From contig OX459107.1 of assembly GCA_949775045.1 (NCBI GenBank), positions 14,575,679-14,639,678 of the forward strand: DNA of 64,000 bases. Direction: 5' to 3'. This DNA is from Metridium senile. Lineage: Eukaryota; Cnidaria; Anthozoa; Actiniaria; Metridiidae. The position numbers and the translations under genes are program-made. Shown piece by piece: positions 54,001 to 62,759 of the stretch. Every line of letters starts with the position of its first letter. The first letter of the stretch is position 1. Below the pieces are notes generated by a model. The model did no database searches. It saw only the letters and a list, made by a program, of their open reading frames with translations, and was not told the origin of the DNA.

Positions 54001-54368
54001 CATCATTATCACAATCATCATTTTCATCGTCATCACCACCATAATCATTATTATCATCATCATCACCACCAACATCATGATCAATATCATGATAAGCATC
54101 ATCATCACCACCATAATTATCATCATCATGTGCGCGCGTTCGTCATTCCTTGAAGCAAAGCAGTAATCAAGATGTTGTTCTATTGTCAGAGAGCTGTGAA
54201 AGCGGTGTTGATACACATGGCGGCAATGCCAACGGAGATTGTTGTGTTTTTCCCTTCAAGTATCGAGGCAGATTATATCGATCTTGTACGACTTATAGAT
54301 TGAACCAGAATTGGTGTTCGACAACGCCCGACTTCGATCGAGATAGACGCTATGGTATATGCTTTTAG
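42002..54368 (+). CDS. Lysyl oxidase-like protein: 4 SRCR, LOX catalytic, FN2
   Basis: Eleven exons: 42002-42225, 43218-43416, 44247-44443, 45827-45977, 47818-48027, 48989-49123, 50336-50551, 51659-51746, 51887-52180, 53127-53447, 54190-54368; all phases match, 737 residues. A signal peptide (MNSLGVLVVVLANLVSLVE) suggests secretion. SRCR domains lie at about 24-125, 148-252, 260-365 and 373-473, each split over two exons (e.g. GKWGEICDHDWN, DDVQCKGTEKSLDLC). The catalytic domain (~474-678) has the copper motif WQWHECHAHYHSM. The LTQ cofactor pair is kept: Lys in GHKASFCLEDT and Tyr in CYDVYKW, 36 residues apart as in human LOXL2. The last exon adds a fibronectin type II domain (GGNANGDCCVFPFKY, RSCTT, NWCSTTPDFDRDRRYGIC). 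LOXL2-4-type enzymes oxidise lysines for collagen/elastin cross-linking. The FN2 tail is not part of vertebrate LOXL2-4. Confidence 0.95.
42259..42482. mobile_element. Foldback element
   Basis: Ends GGTAGTCGTACC and inverse (GGTACGACTACC), with inner TTGCTTTTCGTAAAAAATAA and its inverse. LOXL intron 1. Confidence 0.8.
42535..42618. mobile_element. Short foldback
   Basis: ATTAGTCCTACCCTGCTAGC-type ends inverted against ACTAATCAGTACCCTGCTGG. About 84 bp, LOXL intron 1. Confidence 0.6.
43428..43507. mobile_element. Short foldback with AACCTCGTTCCCAGGGCC ends
   Basis: AACCTCGTTCCCAGGGCCCT and its inverse, separated by CTTTTCCGCCCCACCC. It starts 12 bp after the donor of LOXL exon 2. A solitary related end lies near 41090-41115. 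Confidence 0.85.
43605..44215. repeat. ATC satellite with TTTATGCCTTTATC units
   Basis: About 600 bp in LOXL intron 2, alternating (ATC)n with TTTTATGCCTTTATC and ATTACCACCTTTATC. Open in three frames by composition only. Confidence 0.9.
44735..44852. mobile_element. Foldback element
   Basis: TGTATGAGATATACAATGGC and its inverse (GCCAGTGTATATCTCATACG) around TCGTCTTTGACTCG. LOXL intron 3. Confidence 0.7.
44840..45010. mobile_element. TACACCTATTT family, partial copy 2
   Basis: Left half of the 33657-33912 family, followed by an inverted part of it (AAATATTTGTATTTATATCT). Rearranged or truncated. Confidence 0.65.
45308..45373 (-). repeat. tRNA-like remnant (A/B boxes)
   Basis: Read on the minus strand it has an A-box-like TTAGCTTAGTTGGTAAATC and a B-box-like GGTTCGAGTC with tRNA spacing, ending GGACGTCC. 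The acceptor stem does not pair and the D and T stems are poor, so it is probably a SINE head or tRNA pseudogene, not a working tRNA. Confidence 0.4.
45505..45640. mobile_element. Foldback element
   Basis: TTTGATCAGGGGCTCCAAAC and inverse (GTTTGGATCCCCTGATCAAA); inner GATAAAAGCACTCGGC/GCCTCGTGCTTTCATC. LOXL intron 3. Confidence 0.8.
45655..45782. mobile_element. TACACCTATTT family, right-half copy
   Basis: Corresponds to the right half of that family in inverted form (AAATATGCTATGAATAAATCG ending TTTTTTAAATAGGTGTATTA). LOXL intron 3. Confidence 0.65.
45978..46165. mobile_element. Foldback element, copy 2 of the 3245 family
   Basis: TACTGCGGTTTTCGACTTTC and inverse arms, loop near 46070. It begins directly at the donor of LOXL exon 4 (GTAATA at 45978). 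Confidence 0.8.
46501..46977. mobile_element. MITE with AGGCCCTGGTTATATGG ends, about 480 bp
   Basis: Ends AGGCCCTGGTTATATGG and diverged inverse (CCATATAAACATGGCCT). Arms contain GTCTCGGGCACCCGAGA and its inverse. A 125-codon ORF inside (46600-46977) runs into the terminal repeat and is not a gene. Confidence 0.8.
46979..47062. mobile_element. Foldback element adjoining previous MITE
   Basis: TTATCGACGCCATCCAGCG and inverse (CGCTGGATGGCGTCGAAA). About 80 bp. Confidence 0.75.
47238..47765. mobile_element. Long foldback element, about 530 bp
   Basis: Ends ACTGAATAGTGCATTCCAAG and inverse (CTTGGAATGCACTATTC). Inner arms GATCTCGAAAAGGTTGTCCA and ACTTTCCACGCGTGTAGAAA with inverses, loop near 47530. 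LOXL intron 4, ending about 50 bp before exon 5. Confidence 0.85.
47981..48500 (+). repeat. Tandem copies of LOXL exon 5 end plus donor site
   Basis: The last 47 nt of exon 5 and about 95 nt of following intron are repeated: unit starts at 47981 (real exon), 48121, 48261 and 48406. Each copy has TTCACTAATGCAA..., a GTAAGTG donor and TTACTCTAGTCCTTTCGGGG. The three extra copies form duplicate 5' splice sites. A C/G-rich run grows from copy to copy (GGGGGAGGGG lengthening). Confidence 0.9.
48500..48612. mobile_element. Foldback element
   Basis: TTCATTGAAGCGAGACGAAC and inverse (GTTCGTCTCTCTTCAATG), AACGTTGAGCTCGCAGTGAT arms, loop near 48555. LOXL intron 5. Confidence 0.85.
48676..48974. mobile_element. 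TACACCTATTT-ended foldback, full copy
   Basis: Ends TACACCTATTTCAATAATCG and inverse (TTTTTGAAATAGTAGGTGTA). Same family as 33657-33912. LOXL intron 5, ending 14 bp before exon 6. Confidence 0.85.
49300..49440. mobile_element. Foldback element
   Basis: GATATCGTAAATTATCAAGA and inverse (TCTTGATAATTTAAGATATC), inner AGGTCTGTGTTATCTGCC. LOXL intron 6. Confidence 0.8.
49555..49625. mobile_element. Short foldback
   Basis: GGAACTTGACAGTGATTATA and inverse (AATTATCACTGTCAAGTTC). LOXL intron 6. Confidence 0.75.
49790..49972. mobile_element. Foldback element
   Basis: TACACGGGCGATTGGAGATA and diverged inverse (TATCGCCGCACGCCCGTGTA). Probably related to 17220-17356. Confidence 0.75.
49976..50256. mobile_element. 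Foldback element with GGCGATT tandem words
   Basis: Ends ACACCTAATTCAAAAAAGGT and inverse. Next to each end are repeats of GGCGATTGGCGATTGGTGAT and the complement, loop near 50125. The terminus is shared with the TACACCTATTT family. LOXL intron 6. Confidence 0.88.
50605..51075. repeat. GAT satellite
   Basis: About 470 bp of GATGAT/GATAAT repeats in LOXL intron 7. ORFs on both strands are repeat translation. Confidence 0.9.
51076..51275 (+). repeat. Unassigned non-repetitive insert between GAT tracts
   Basis: About 190 bp of ordinary-complexity DNA. Open in one frame (ending RPKADNVPRGKR), bounded by GAT satellite on both sides, in the intron between LOXL exons 7 and 8. The frame does not resemble SRCR. 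It may be a transposon fragment; unassigned. Confidence 0.3.
51354..51502. mobile_element. Foldback MITE
   Basis: Ends TCACAGTTCCGTTCAGTGAC and inverse (GTCACAGGACGGAACTGTGA). Inner arm TTTCGAGGTTCGCGTTGTTG with its inverse. LOXL intron 7. Confidence 0.88.
52195..52560. repeat. Minisatellite, about 85-bp units
   Basis: Four to five units of AAACGATTTGAAGTTGAAGT ... TAAATATCTGTGTAACA ... TTACGTAAACACTTA, LOXL intron 9, beginning about 15 bp after the donor. Confidence 0.88.
53460..54128. repeat. ATC satellite between LOX and FN2 exons
   Basis: About 670 bp of ATCATCATCACC-type repeats filling nearly the whole intron 10 of the LOXL gene. ORFs are artefacts. Confidence 0.92.
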
Positions 54369-54373
54369 AGAGG

Positions 54374-54515
54374 TAATCTATCAATCAATCTATCAATTAA
54401 TGAATGAATCAATGAATGAATGAATCAATCAATCAATTAGTCAATCAATCAATCAATCAATCAATCAATTACAATCAATTACAATCAACTAATCAATCAG
54501 TCATTCAGTCATTCT
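54374..54515. repeat. AATC microsatellite
   Basis: (AATC)n/(AATG)n directly after the LOXL stop codon, in the presumed 3' UTR. Confidence 0.85.
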
Positions 54516-54687
54516 CTCTTTTATTTGTCATTTGACAGGGACGCCTAGATTACCAATCAAAGAAAGAAGACATATTTAATTTGATATTTACTCTCAGCAG
54601 ACTTCGCTGTGAAGTTTACCCTTCTGTCTCTTTCTACCTTCTGATTGCGGCTTCAAAGAGGAACGAAACCCAACTATAAATTTAAGA

Positions 54688-54832
54688 TAGATAATATAAT
54701 GAAATGTGTAACACCGTAAAAAATGTTGACTTAACTTAACTGACGTTTCGTTGTTACAAATTTCATTTTATTACCTATCATTTATATCAAACACCGACGC
54801 AGCCTATACTAATTTACTCGCGCTAGTTTCTA
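54688..54832. mobile_element. ATGAAATTTGTAACACC foldback family copy
   Basis: TAATATAATGAAATGTGTAA, AATGTTGACTTAACTTAACTG, ACGTTTCGTTGTTAC, then ATGCAGCC-type CGACGCAGCCTATACTAATT. Same family as 10145-10345. Confidence 0.8.
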
Positions 54833-55009
54833 TGCCATTTATATAAATTAATGCGATTCATGACACAGTGCAATAGTAGTGAACGTCAATTGCCTAGCCG
54901 ATCGCCACCACCATTAATATCACCACAACCGCCAACATCATCATCATCATTATCATTATAATCATCATCAAAATCACTGTCATTATCTTCGTATTTTGTA
55001 TTCATCTAG

Positions 55010-55206
55010 ACTGCGAGCAGTCCCTAATTTTCCCTCCGGATTCAGAAAATTTTAACTTTAATAAAACTAGCGAGTATACTTTTCCTCTTCCATAGCTCCT
55101 CCCCCTTTTCGCCCCAATCCCCGCTCGTCCGTGTTTTATTTAAATGTTCATTTTTCTCTCGTTTTCCTCGGAATCAGGAGGGAAAAGAAGGGACTGTTCG
55201 CAGTCT
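55010..55206. mobile_element. Foldback related to 531-735
   Basis: CTAGACTGCGAGCAGTCCCT and inverse (AGGGACTGTTCGCAGTCTAG), with TTTTCCCTCC/GGAGGGAAAAG arms. Confidence 0.8.
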
Positions 55207-55361
55207 AGTATTCATCAGTTGAAAGAATAAAAATTGAAAATGATTCTTTATGGTATCTTTTTTGTTAATAAATTGTTTATAAGAGTAGATCACATGCAAA
55301 CGTTATATCAGCGGATGACAAATTTAGTAGAACATAGTTTAAATGATTGAAAAACTGAAAC

Positions 55362-55628
55362 ATATGTGCCCCTCCCTTGTGGGGTGCATGCTCCCATGTT
55401 TCCTTGATCTTTTTGCATTTTCTCCCTTGTTCCCCATAAGTAAAATAACTGTCTCCCTAAAATGTTTTACCTTATGCTCCCATGATCCCAAAAAACTATA
55501 GTTTTATCATATTTTGTTCCCTTGTTCCCTCAAAAACTTTTTTGGGAGTATCCCATGTTCCCTTAAAAATGTAAAAATGTGCTTGTTCCCGTGCTCCCCA
55601 AAACTCCTGGGAGGGGCTCACATATAGA
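55362..55628. mobile_element. GAGCCCCTCCCAGG repeat, copy 2
   Basis: GCCCCTCCCTTGTGGGGTGC through CTCCTGGGAGGGGCTCA. Matches 41565-41795 along its length (TTTTGCATTTTCTCCCTTG, TTTTATCATATTTTGTTCCC). Confidence 0.88.
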
Positions 55629-55900
55629 AGGTTCGTAACAAGGGATGTTTTTTTTTGTGATTGATCCCAATTTTTTTACACAAAAGTTTGATCCCTGATC
55701 CCAAAAGCTCGCGTTTTTTGGTCCCTGAATTTATTCATACGATCCCGATCACTCCTCTGATCCCTGATCCTAGCTTTACTCCTACCCAGACTCCGCACCG
55801 CCATCAGTCAGTCAGTACATGCGCAGTTAGAACTAAAACCCACGAGGGTGTTCGGCCATTTTGTCCTCTGTCCGAGTTTTGAGGACAAAAAACCGGCAAA

Positions 55901-58900
55901 ATGCCCACTTATTTTCAGCGCCCGGAGAATGCATTGAAAAGAGCAAACGGTAAATATGATTTTTGATTAATTGTAGTAGTTTTTAAAGCGTTAGAACGAG
56001 TTTTTGATGGGTTTATTTGCGATTGAAATCTGCCTTCGTCGATTCTGTTGAAACACGTTGCTTTCGACTGGTGGCATATGGTTTCTTGTTCCTTTTTTGA
56101 TTGAATTCATTTATATTTATCCTTGAAAATGTGACTCGTTTTTATATTGTTCAATTAAGTTTTTATTAAAATGTTAGATTGGGGTAATTCTCAAAGCGGT
56201 TTGAAGTTTTTCGTATTTTTTTGTACATTTAACCATGAGTCATCACATACATCGAAAGCCACAGTTTTTAACAGCTTTTTCAAAAAAGGTTTTATTGTAA
56301 CTATTATAATTACTTTATTTTAATGATATATTTTAATTTCATTGCAATAATTCTATTTTTTGGTTGTAAAAATAGCAACGATACAAAATATGAAAAATCT
56401 ATTTTTTGTAGCATAAAAAGGTAAAATTTAGGGGCAATTTCAAATCAAAATTAGTGTAAAATACGAATTAGGCAGTAGTTTTGTTTTAAATCATAACAAT
56501 CGCCATAATAATTGCATGTAGCTGAGTGAATTAGTTCTGTGAATTCAAAATAGTCGCAATTTTTTCGATTCAAATTATGTTTGTAATGTTTTCACATCAG
56601 AGGACTTGTCCGATCCATCATAAGACAATTTGTCTGTGCATAGGATTTGCCTGTCTCTAGCGTATAAAACAGCTATTAACTTCAGGGCTCGTACTAAGAA
56701 AATAATATGGCCTGCAACTTGCAGATGCAGAAACCGTGAAAGTCGATTTCTAATAAATTCTGGGTGCAATTTTATTATCCATTTGGCAGTTCATAATTAT
56801 TTTTGCCTGTCAAAACTTAAATTTGGCCTGATATTTGGCCATTAGCAGCTGCAGCTATTTCGAGATATTTAGTTTATTGCCTTTATTACAGAGTTCATTG
56901 AAGTTGGCAAAAAAGAGCCAGCATTAGACGTACTTTACGATGTCATAAAAAGCAAAAAACACAGGACATGGCAGAACAAAATCCATGAACCAATCCTATT
57001 CAAGTATCTAGAGCTTTGTGTTGACCTACGCCGCAGTCATGTAGCCAAAGAAGGGCTATACCAATACAAGCTGATTTGCCAGCAAGTTAACATTGCATCT
57101 CTTGAGGAGGTTATACAGTACTTTTTGAAACTTGCAAACAATAGAGCCGAGGCTGCCAAGACAGAGTCTCGAGTAGGGACTGCTGATGACGAAGATGTGG
57201 ATGATTTGGACCAGATCCAGACCCCTGAAAGGTTTGTGATATTAACATGATGATGATGATGATGATGGTAATGTTGGTAATGATGATGGTGGTGGTGATG
57301 ATTTTGAAATTGATGATGGTGATGATAGTGTTAGTGATGATGATATTGATGTTGATAATGATGATAATAGTGATTAATGATGTTTGATAAAGTAATACTA
57401 CTGGTATTAATATCTATTCTGCCATTCTATCTCAGCTTGTGGTTATAAAAATGATAATCAAATGATAATAGGGATAATGATGTTTGATAAAGTAATACTA
57501 CTGGTATTAATTTCTATTCTACCATTCTATCTCAGCTTGCTGTTGAGTTTTGTCAGTGGTGAGGACATCCAAGACCGTACTGACCGTGTTCTGCTAACAC
57601 CATGGGTCAAATTCCTCTGGGAAGCATATAGAAATGTGTTGGAGTTGCTACGTAACAACTCGCGTGTTGAAAAGCTTTACCACGATACAGCTCAACAAGG
57701 TAATGTGATGATGATCATCATCATTCAAGTATAATTTAATAAACGCTCAGGGGTGTTTTATCAGGATTTAAAACCACGACATGATAAAACACGATCTGCA
57801 AGTTTATTAAACGGCCTCAAAAACTCCAACCTATATTTTGTGTTTTTGTGGAAAAAAATCAAGGATTTATGAAAGTTTATTAGAGAAAATTAAGGTTAAA
57901 GTTTATGTTAATTAGGGTGATCGAATCTTTATCTTCAGTTGAAACACTCGTCATGGTTACAATTTCTTTTCTCAATTTCTCAATTATTAATGAGTTTTTG
58001 AACTATATTTATTAAACACAAAATTTGTTAAAAACAACATGTTTGTGAATTATGAGCATTGTATGCGGTGATATTTTCATCATTTAATAATGTAACTCTT
58101 TTTATCTTCACCTTGTAGCATTCAAGTTTTGTTTGGACTACTCCAGAAGAACAGAATTCCGAAAACTCTGTGATAATGTGAGTTTACTCAATGCAGTGCT
58201 ACAGATACTGTTGAAAATATCTATAATATTTTATATTATTAGATTTTAGATTTACTAGGATTAGTTCAAATGAGGCCTTGCTACTACTAATTCATGTGTT
58301 TTATTATTAGTCTGAGCTTTCGCCGTCAACTAAAGGCCAACTTCAGAAGATATTTTAGATTTTTTTTTTCATTTTTCTGACTGTTTGTTTGATGTGTTTT
58401 GCAGTTGCGTAACCATCTGAATGTGACTCTTAAACATCAAGGACAGGTTAACTCTGTCAACCTGAACAATGTTGAGAGCATTCAGTTACACCTGGAGACC
58501 AGACTGGCACAGCTGGAGGCGGCAATCAGTATGGAACTGTGGCAGGTATGATAATGAATTCAATGACAATAATAGAAATAATAACAAATATAGCAATGAT
58601 GATGATCAAGTTTGTGGTTAAGAGGATGATCAAGTTCATGGTTAAGAGGATGATCAAGTTTGTGGTTAAGAGGATGAACAAGTTCATGGGTAAGAGGATG
58701 ATCAAGTTCATGGTTAAGAGGATGATCAAGTTCATGGGTAAGAGGATGATTAAGTTCATGGTTAAGAGGATGAACAAGTTCATGGTTAAGAGATGGTCAA
58801 GTTCGTGGTTAAGAGGATGATCAAGTTCATGGTTAAGAGGATGATCGAGTTCATGGTAGAGAGGATGATCATAATAATAACAAGAATGTCTTTTTTTGGT

Positions 58901-60257
58901 CGTGTATCTAAGTAACACACTCACTCATAAAATTACAAAAATCCAAATTCCCAACCCACAAGACCAATAACTAAAATATTTTTATAACATACTATGTTAT
59001 AAAAAGGTACATTTCACATGTTTTTACGACGAAGATGGATATGCTGTATATGCTGTACACTCGGCGGGTAGTAGAGTGCAGATTTTTTCTGCACTTTGCT
59101 ACCCGACTACTTTGCTTGTAGGAGGCTTTCAAAGCCGTTGAAGATGTCCATGGTATGATGCAGCTCTCTAAACGTCCACCAAGACCACAAGTCATGGCCA
59201 ACTACTACCAGAAGGTTGCTCTAGTGTTCTGGAAGTCAGGCAACTACCTCTTCCATGCAGCTACTCAGCAGAGGTCATATCTCTTGTTGAGAGAACAAAA
59301 GAAAACACTGACACCAGAGGAAATACAGAAGTGAGTAATACAAACTGTGATGATCTTAGACAAATTTGATCACATGAGGCAACACTATGTAATGAAATGC
59401 TTAGCGTACAAGTTTACATTCTTTCTTGGACACAAAGGTTTGTCGTAATCAAAAGCAGACAAAAAATGAAGTAGATGGTACAGAAAGTTCCAAGAAGAAA
59501 TACAATCATTCAGTTAAATTCACTGAGAAAGTAATTCTTTAAATTGTATGGTTTTGCCAATTGATTCACAACGCAGCCAACGTTTAGCTAAGTGTTGTTA
59601 TAGACTTCAAGAAGGAATGTAATCACGTCATTACATAGTCTCGCCTCACATGATCAAATTTGTCTACGATAGACGCCAAATAAAACTGTTATACGAATTT
59701 CAGTTCTCACTCTACTTGTATTGGTAGTAGTGAGTATGATGGATGTGACTTTGATGATGATGAAAATGATGGTGATGTTGAAAATGATAAGGGTTGATGT
59801 TTATGTTAATGATAATATTTATTTCTTCTTCCAATGGCCAAAAAGCAAATGATGATTAAGTAATCTCGTTAATCTGAGCTACAGCTTGGAGGACAAACAA
59901 TATTCCTGATGCTTCATGGTCTTTCAACATCAATTTTGCAAATGAATTCATTAAACAGAAGCTTTAATTATGATCAATGTTTCTTTATTTTCAAGGATTT
60001 CATCCCATGTTACGTTATCCATCCTTACTATCCCCATTCCCGTCTCGTTGAGTGATACTGAGAAGTACCTGGAACTAGATGAAGCTTCCAGAGAGAAATC
60101 TAGAAGACTTGCAGCCTTACTGGGATTACAGACTATACCCACTAGAGACTCCTTGATACAGGAGATGGTAAGAACTGGCTGGATGATGATGATGGTGGTG
60201 AAGATAATGATGATTGTGGTGATGGTGATGATGATGGTGGTGGTGATGATGATGATA

Positions 60258-60289
<32 letters not shown>

Positions 60290-61197
60290 GATAATGATGG
60301 TGGTGATAATGATGGTGATGATGATAAAAATGGTGATGATGGTGGTGGTGGTGGTGATGATAATGATGATGATGATTGTGGTGATGGTGATGATGGTGGT
60401 GGTGGTGGTGATGATGATAATGATGATGATGGTGGTGAAGATGATGATGATTGTGGTGATGATGATGATGATTATGGTCATGATGATGATGCTTATCATG
60501 ATATTGATGATGATGATAATAATTATGGTGGTGGTGATGATGATGATGATGATGATGATAATAATAATAATGGTGGTGATGATGATGGTAATGATGATGA
60601 TATTGATCATGATGTTGGCAGTGATGATAATTACGGTGGTGATGATGATAATGATGATGGTGATGATAATAATGATGGTGATGATGATAATAATGATGGT
60701 AATGATGATAATAATGATGGTGATGATGATAATAATGATGGTGATGATGATAATAATGATGGTGATGATGATAATAATGATGGTGATGATGATAATAATG
60801 ATGGTGATGATGATAATAATGATGGTGATCATGATGGTGATTATTATCATAATATTCATGATGGTGGTGATGGAAGTGGGTGGTGGCTGCAAGGGCTGTA
60901 GTGTTGAACAATTTAATAAAGCTAACAATGAATTGCAGCTTTTCAGTACACAATGGAGAAGCCAGACAATGTTCCTATCTTAATCTCATTGCTTTGTTTC
61001 AGATAAAGGCCAATGTGCCGCTGCACGTCATGCCTCAGCTACAATCCCTCTATCAGATCCTAGAGAAGGATTTCCATCCTCTCAAGCTCTGCTTCAAGGT
61101 GAATGAGATCTGTGAGTTTCTAGAATCCTGTGAAGATGACATGAGCCAGTACGCCAAACCATTACAAGACATTGCAATCATCAGGCTATTGAAACAG
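55901..61197 (+). CDS. EIF3A: Eukaryotic translation initiation factor 3 subunit A, N-terminal part
   Basis: Eight exons: 55901-55949, 56892-57231, 57536-57699, 58119-58177, 58405-58545, 59122-59330, 59996-60167, 61003-61197. They encode the first 443 residues; phases match and the last exon ends at a GTATTT donor with the rest beyond the window. eIF3a is the largest eIF3 core subunit and helps recruit mRNA to the 40S ribosome. Strong matches to human include [92 protein letters not shown] and [17 protein letters not shown]. The helical N-terminal region precedes the PCI domain, which begins near the right edge. Odd points: a duplicated splice acceptor before exon 3, a 27-bp minisatellite in intron 5 and a 700-bp GAT satellite in intron 7. 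Confidence 0.96.
57243..57375. repeat. GAT microsatellite
   Basis: Imperfect GATGATGGT tract in EIF3A intron 2, immediately before the duplicated acceptor. Confidence 0.8.
57378..57539 (+). repeat. 100-bp direct duplication of a 3' splice site
   Basis: The 62-bp segment TGATGTTTGATAAAGTAATA ... CTATCTCAGCTTG occurs at 57378-57439 and 57478-57539. The second copy carries the acceptor used by EIF3A exon 3 (exon starts 57536). The first is an almost identical decoy exactly 100 bp upstream; using it would bring in an early TAA. Confidence 0.9.
58256..58345. repeat. Repeat shared with 18990-19075
   Basis: CTAGGATTAGTTCAAATGAG ... AGTCTGAGCTTTCGCCGTCA, in EIF3A intron 4. Matches the right end of the retroelement-like remnant in COMTD1. 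Confidence 0.7.
58600..58872. repeat. 27-bp class minisatellite
   Basis: About ten units of GAGGATGATCAAGTTCATGG-TTAA with variants, in EIF3A intron 5. Open on both strands by chance because the unit length is a multiple of three. Confidence 0.88.
60180..60876. repeat. GATGGT/GATAAT satellite, 700 bp
   Basis: Fills most of EIF3A intron 7. The end is a regular GATGATGATAATAATGATGGT array (21-bp units). It yields 300-codon false ORFs on both strands. Confidence 0.93.
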
Positions 61198-61321
61198 GTA
61201 TTTATACAAGAAATAAAAAACATCTGTGGCTATATGATATTGATATAAACATGCTGGGAGCCGTAGAGAGAAGAGAGAAGTTGTTCTTTGACTCTTTTGA
61301 ATCTTCTATAATCTATACAAT

Positions 61322-61556
61322 AGGAAGAGTACAAATATTATACCTGTGAAACAAGTAGTACTAATTAGTACTAAATAGTGATAATTAAACAATAGAAAAA
61401 AATAGCATAAAATATCACTGTTGAATTTGCAGCCAGGATTCATATTAAAATGCAAATTGGTTTGACTCTGGCCTGATTCAAACCAATTTGTATTTTAATA
61501 AAATATCACTATTTAGTACTATTTATTTTGCACTCTTTTAATGTTTGTACTCTAAT
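61322..61556. mobile_element. Foldback with nested palindrome
   Basis: Ends AAGAGTACAAATATTATACC and inverse (AATGTTTGTACTCT). Inner arms ATTAGTACTAAATAGTGATA; nested CAAATTGGTTTGA-TCTGGC palindrome near 61465. EIF3A intron 8. Confidence 0.8.
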
Positions 61557-61581
61557 GTAATGAAATTTGTAACACCATTAA

Positions 61582-62659
61582 GGTAGTAGGATTGGATAAC
61601 AAACTTGTCATTTTTTAACGTTTCTGAATGCTTTATAAATATTCAATTCAGTTTGGCTGGGTTAAACTTCCATTCTTTCACGAACAACAGAATAAACAGC
61701 GAAAAACCTTCTATCCAAGCATGTTATTTTTGTTGAAATTTGAGAGAAAACTCAACACTGTGACCTCTAGGGCGCGATGTTGACAAGTAATTTAGTAATC
61801 ACGATATACTTAGAACTAGAAAAATCCTTCTTTTAAACACATATTTTGATTATAAAATACTTTAGGAAAGTATTTAATATCAAGCTACAAAGGTTTAAGA
61901 CTTCCAGCAGTAGTTTAGGCCTTGTTTTGAACGGATAAAATTGAAAAGATCAAGTTTCAAATATTGCGTTACACGTTGTTAAGCATTACGTCATGTGTTT
62001 ATACCTCGTGTGGCTTCGGAGTCGCTTCGCAATACAAATCGCGAATTTGTCGTTGATATTCGGGCTTTTACGGGCTTTTATCGATCGGGTATCGAAGCAG
62101 CATTGACTTCCTTTGACATGAAACAAAATGGCGGATATTCGACGTGATTTAAGCTTTTGACGGCCAATTTAAACGGTGTATTATGGAATCAATGGTGTTG
62201 TAATGACTGTAAAATTCATGAAACTTAACAGAAAAATTTGAAACTTGCTAAACATGTAATTTAGGGATAAAGAAAGGTTTTCACCGCAGCCCGGAATGAA
62301 AGAATCAATAGCCAAATTGTACGAGCCATTTTAAGTCAAATATCGCTCATTTTTAAAATATAAGTCCTTTTGCTCCGGGCTGCGGTGAAAAGTTTCCTTT
62401 TTTGATGTAGTTTATGGATATGATAATCGTTTGTTTAACAGAAATAATAGTATCGAGTTATTTTGAGAAAAGTCTGATTTCAACTCTGGGTTTCCTGTGC
62501 CATATTGACACCTTAGCTGTGAAATTTCACACCTTTCTTTACATTTCTGAAAAGTAAATTTTATCTTCTTTGCTGCTATGAAATTAAGTTGAATATAAAG
62601 GTTTATTTATAATTTTAAACATTTTCCATAAAAAATCAATTTTATCCAATCCTACCACC
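61582..62659. mobile_element. TTAA-flanked element 1
   Basis: Ends GGTAGTAGGATTGGATAA and inverse (TTATCCAATCCTACCACC, one mismatch), flanked by TTAA at 61578-61581 and 62660-62663. About 1.08 kb with no transposase. It interrupts a copy of the ATGAAATTTGTAACACC repeat. TTAA targets are typical of piggyBac and Kolobok transposons. Confidence 0.88.
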
Positions 62660-62759
62660 TTAATAATGTTGACTTAACTTCACTGATGTTTTGAGCTTTA
62701 GCCCTCCATCCTTCATTACTCCACGATGAAGGGCTAAAGCTCAAAACCAGTGAAGTTAA

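Larger units (their letters stand above)
54516..55900. other. Intergenic region LOXL to EIF3A
   Basis: Contains three dispersed elements (54688-54832, 55010-55206, 55362-55628), a short ATC tract near 54930-54970, and the presumed EIF3A promoter/5' UTR (TTCGGCCATTTTGTCCTCTG just upstream of the ATG). No other coding exon recognised. Confidence 0.55.

Noticed and set aside
53410..54216. 268-codon minus-strand ORF and overlapping plus-strand ORFs
   Set aside because: Satellite translation (Met/Val/Ile or His) in LOXL intron 10.
59951..60983. Very long ORFs on both strands (up to 337 codons)
   Set aside because: They are translations of the GAT/ATC satellite in EIF3A intron 7, consisting only of Met/Val or Ile/His/Thr repeats.
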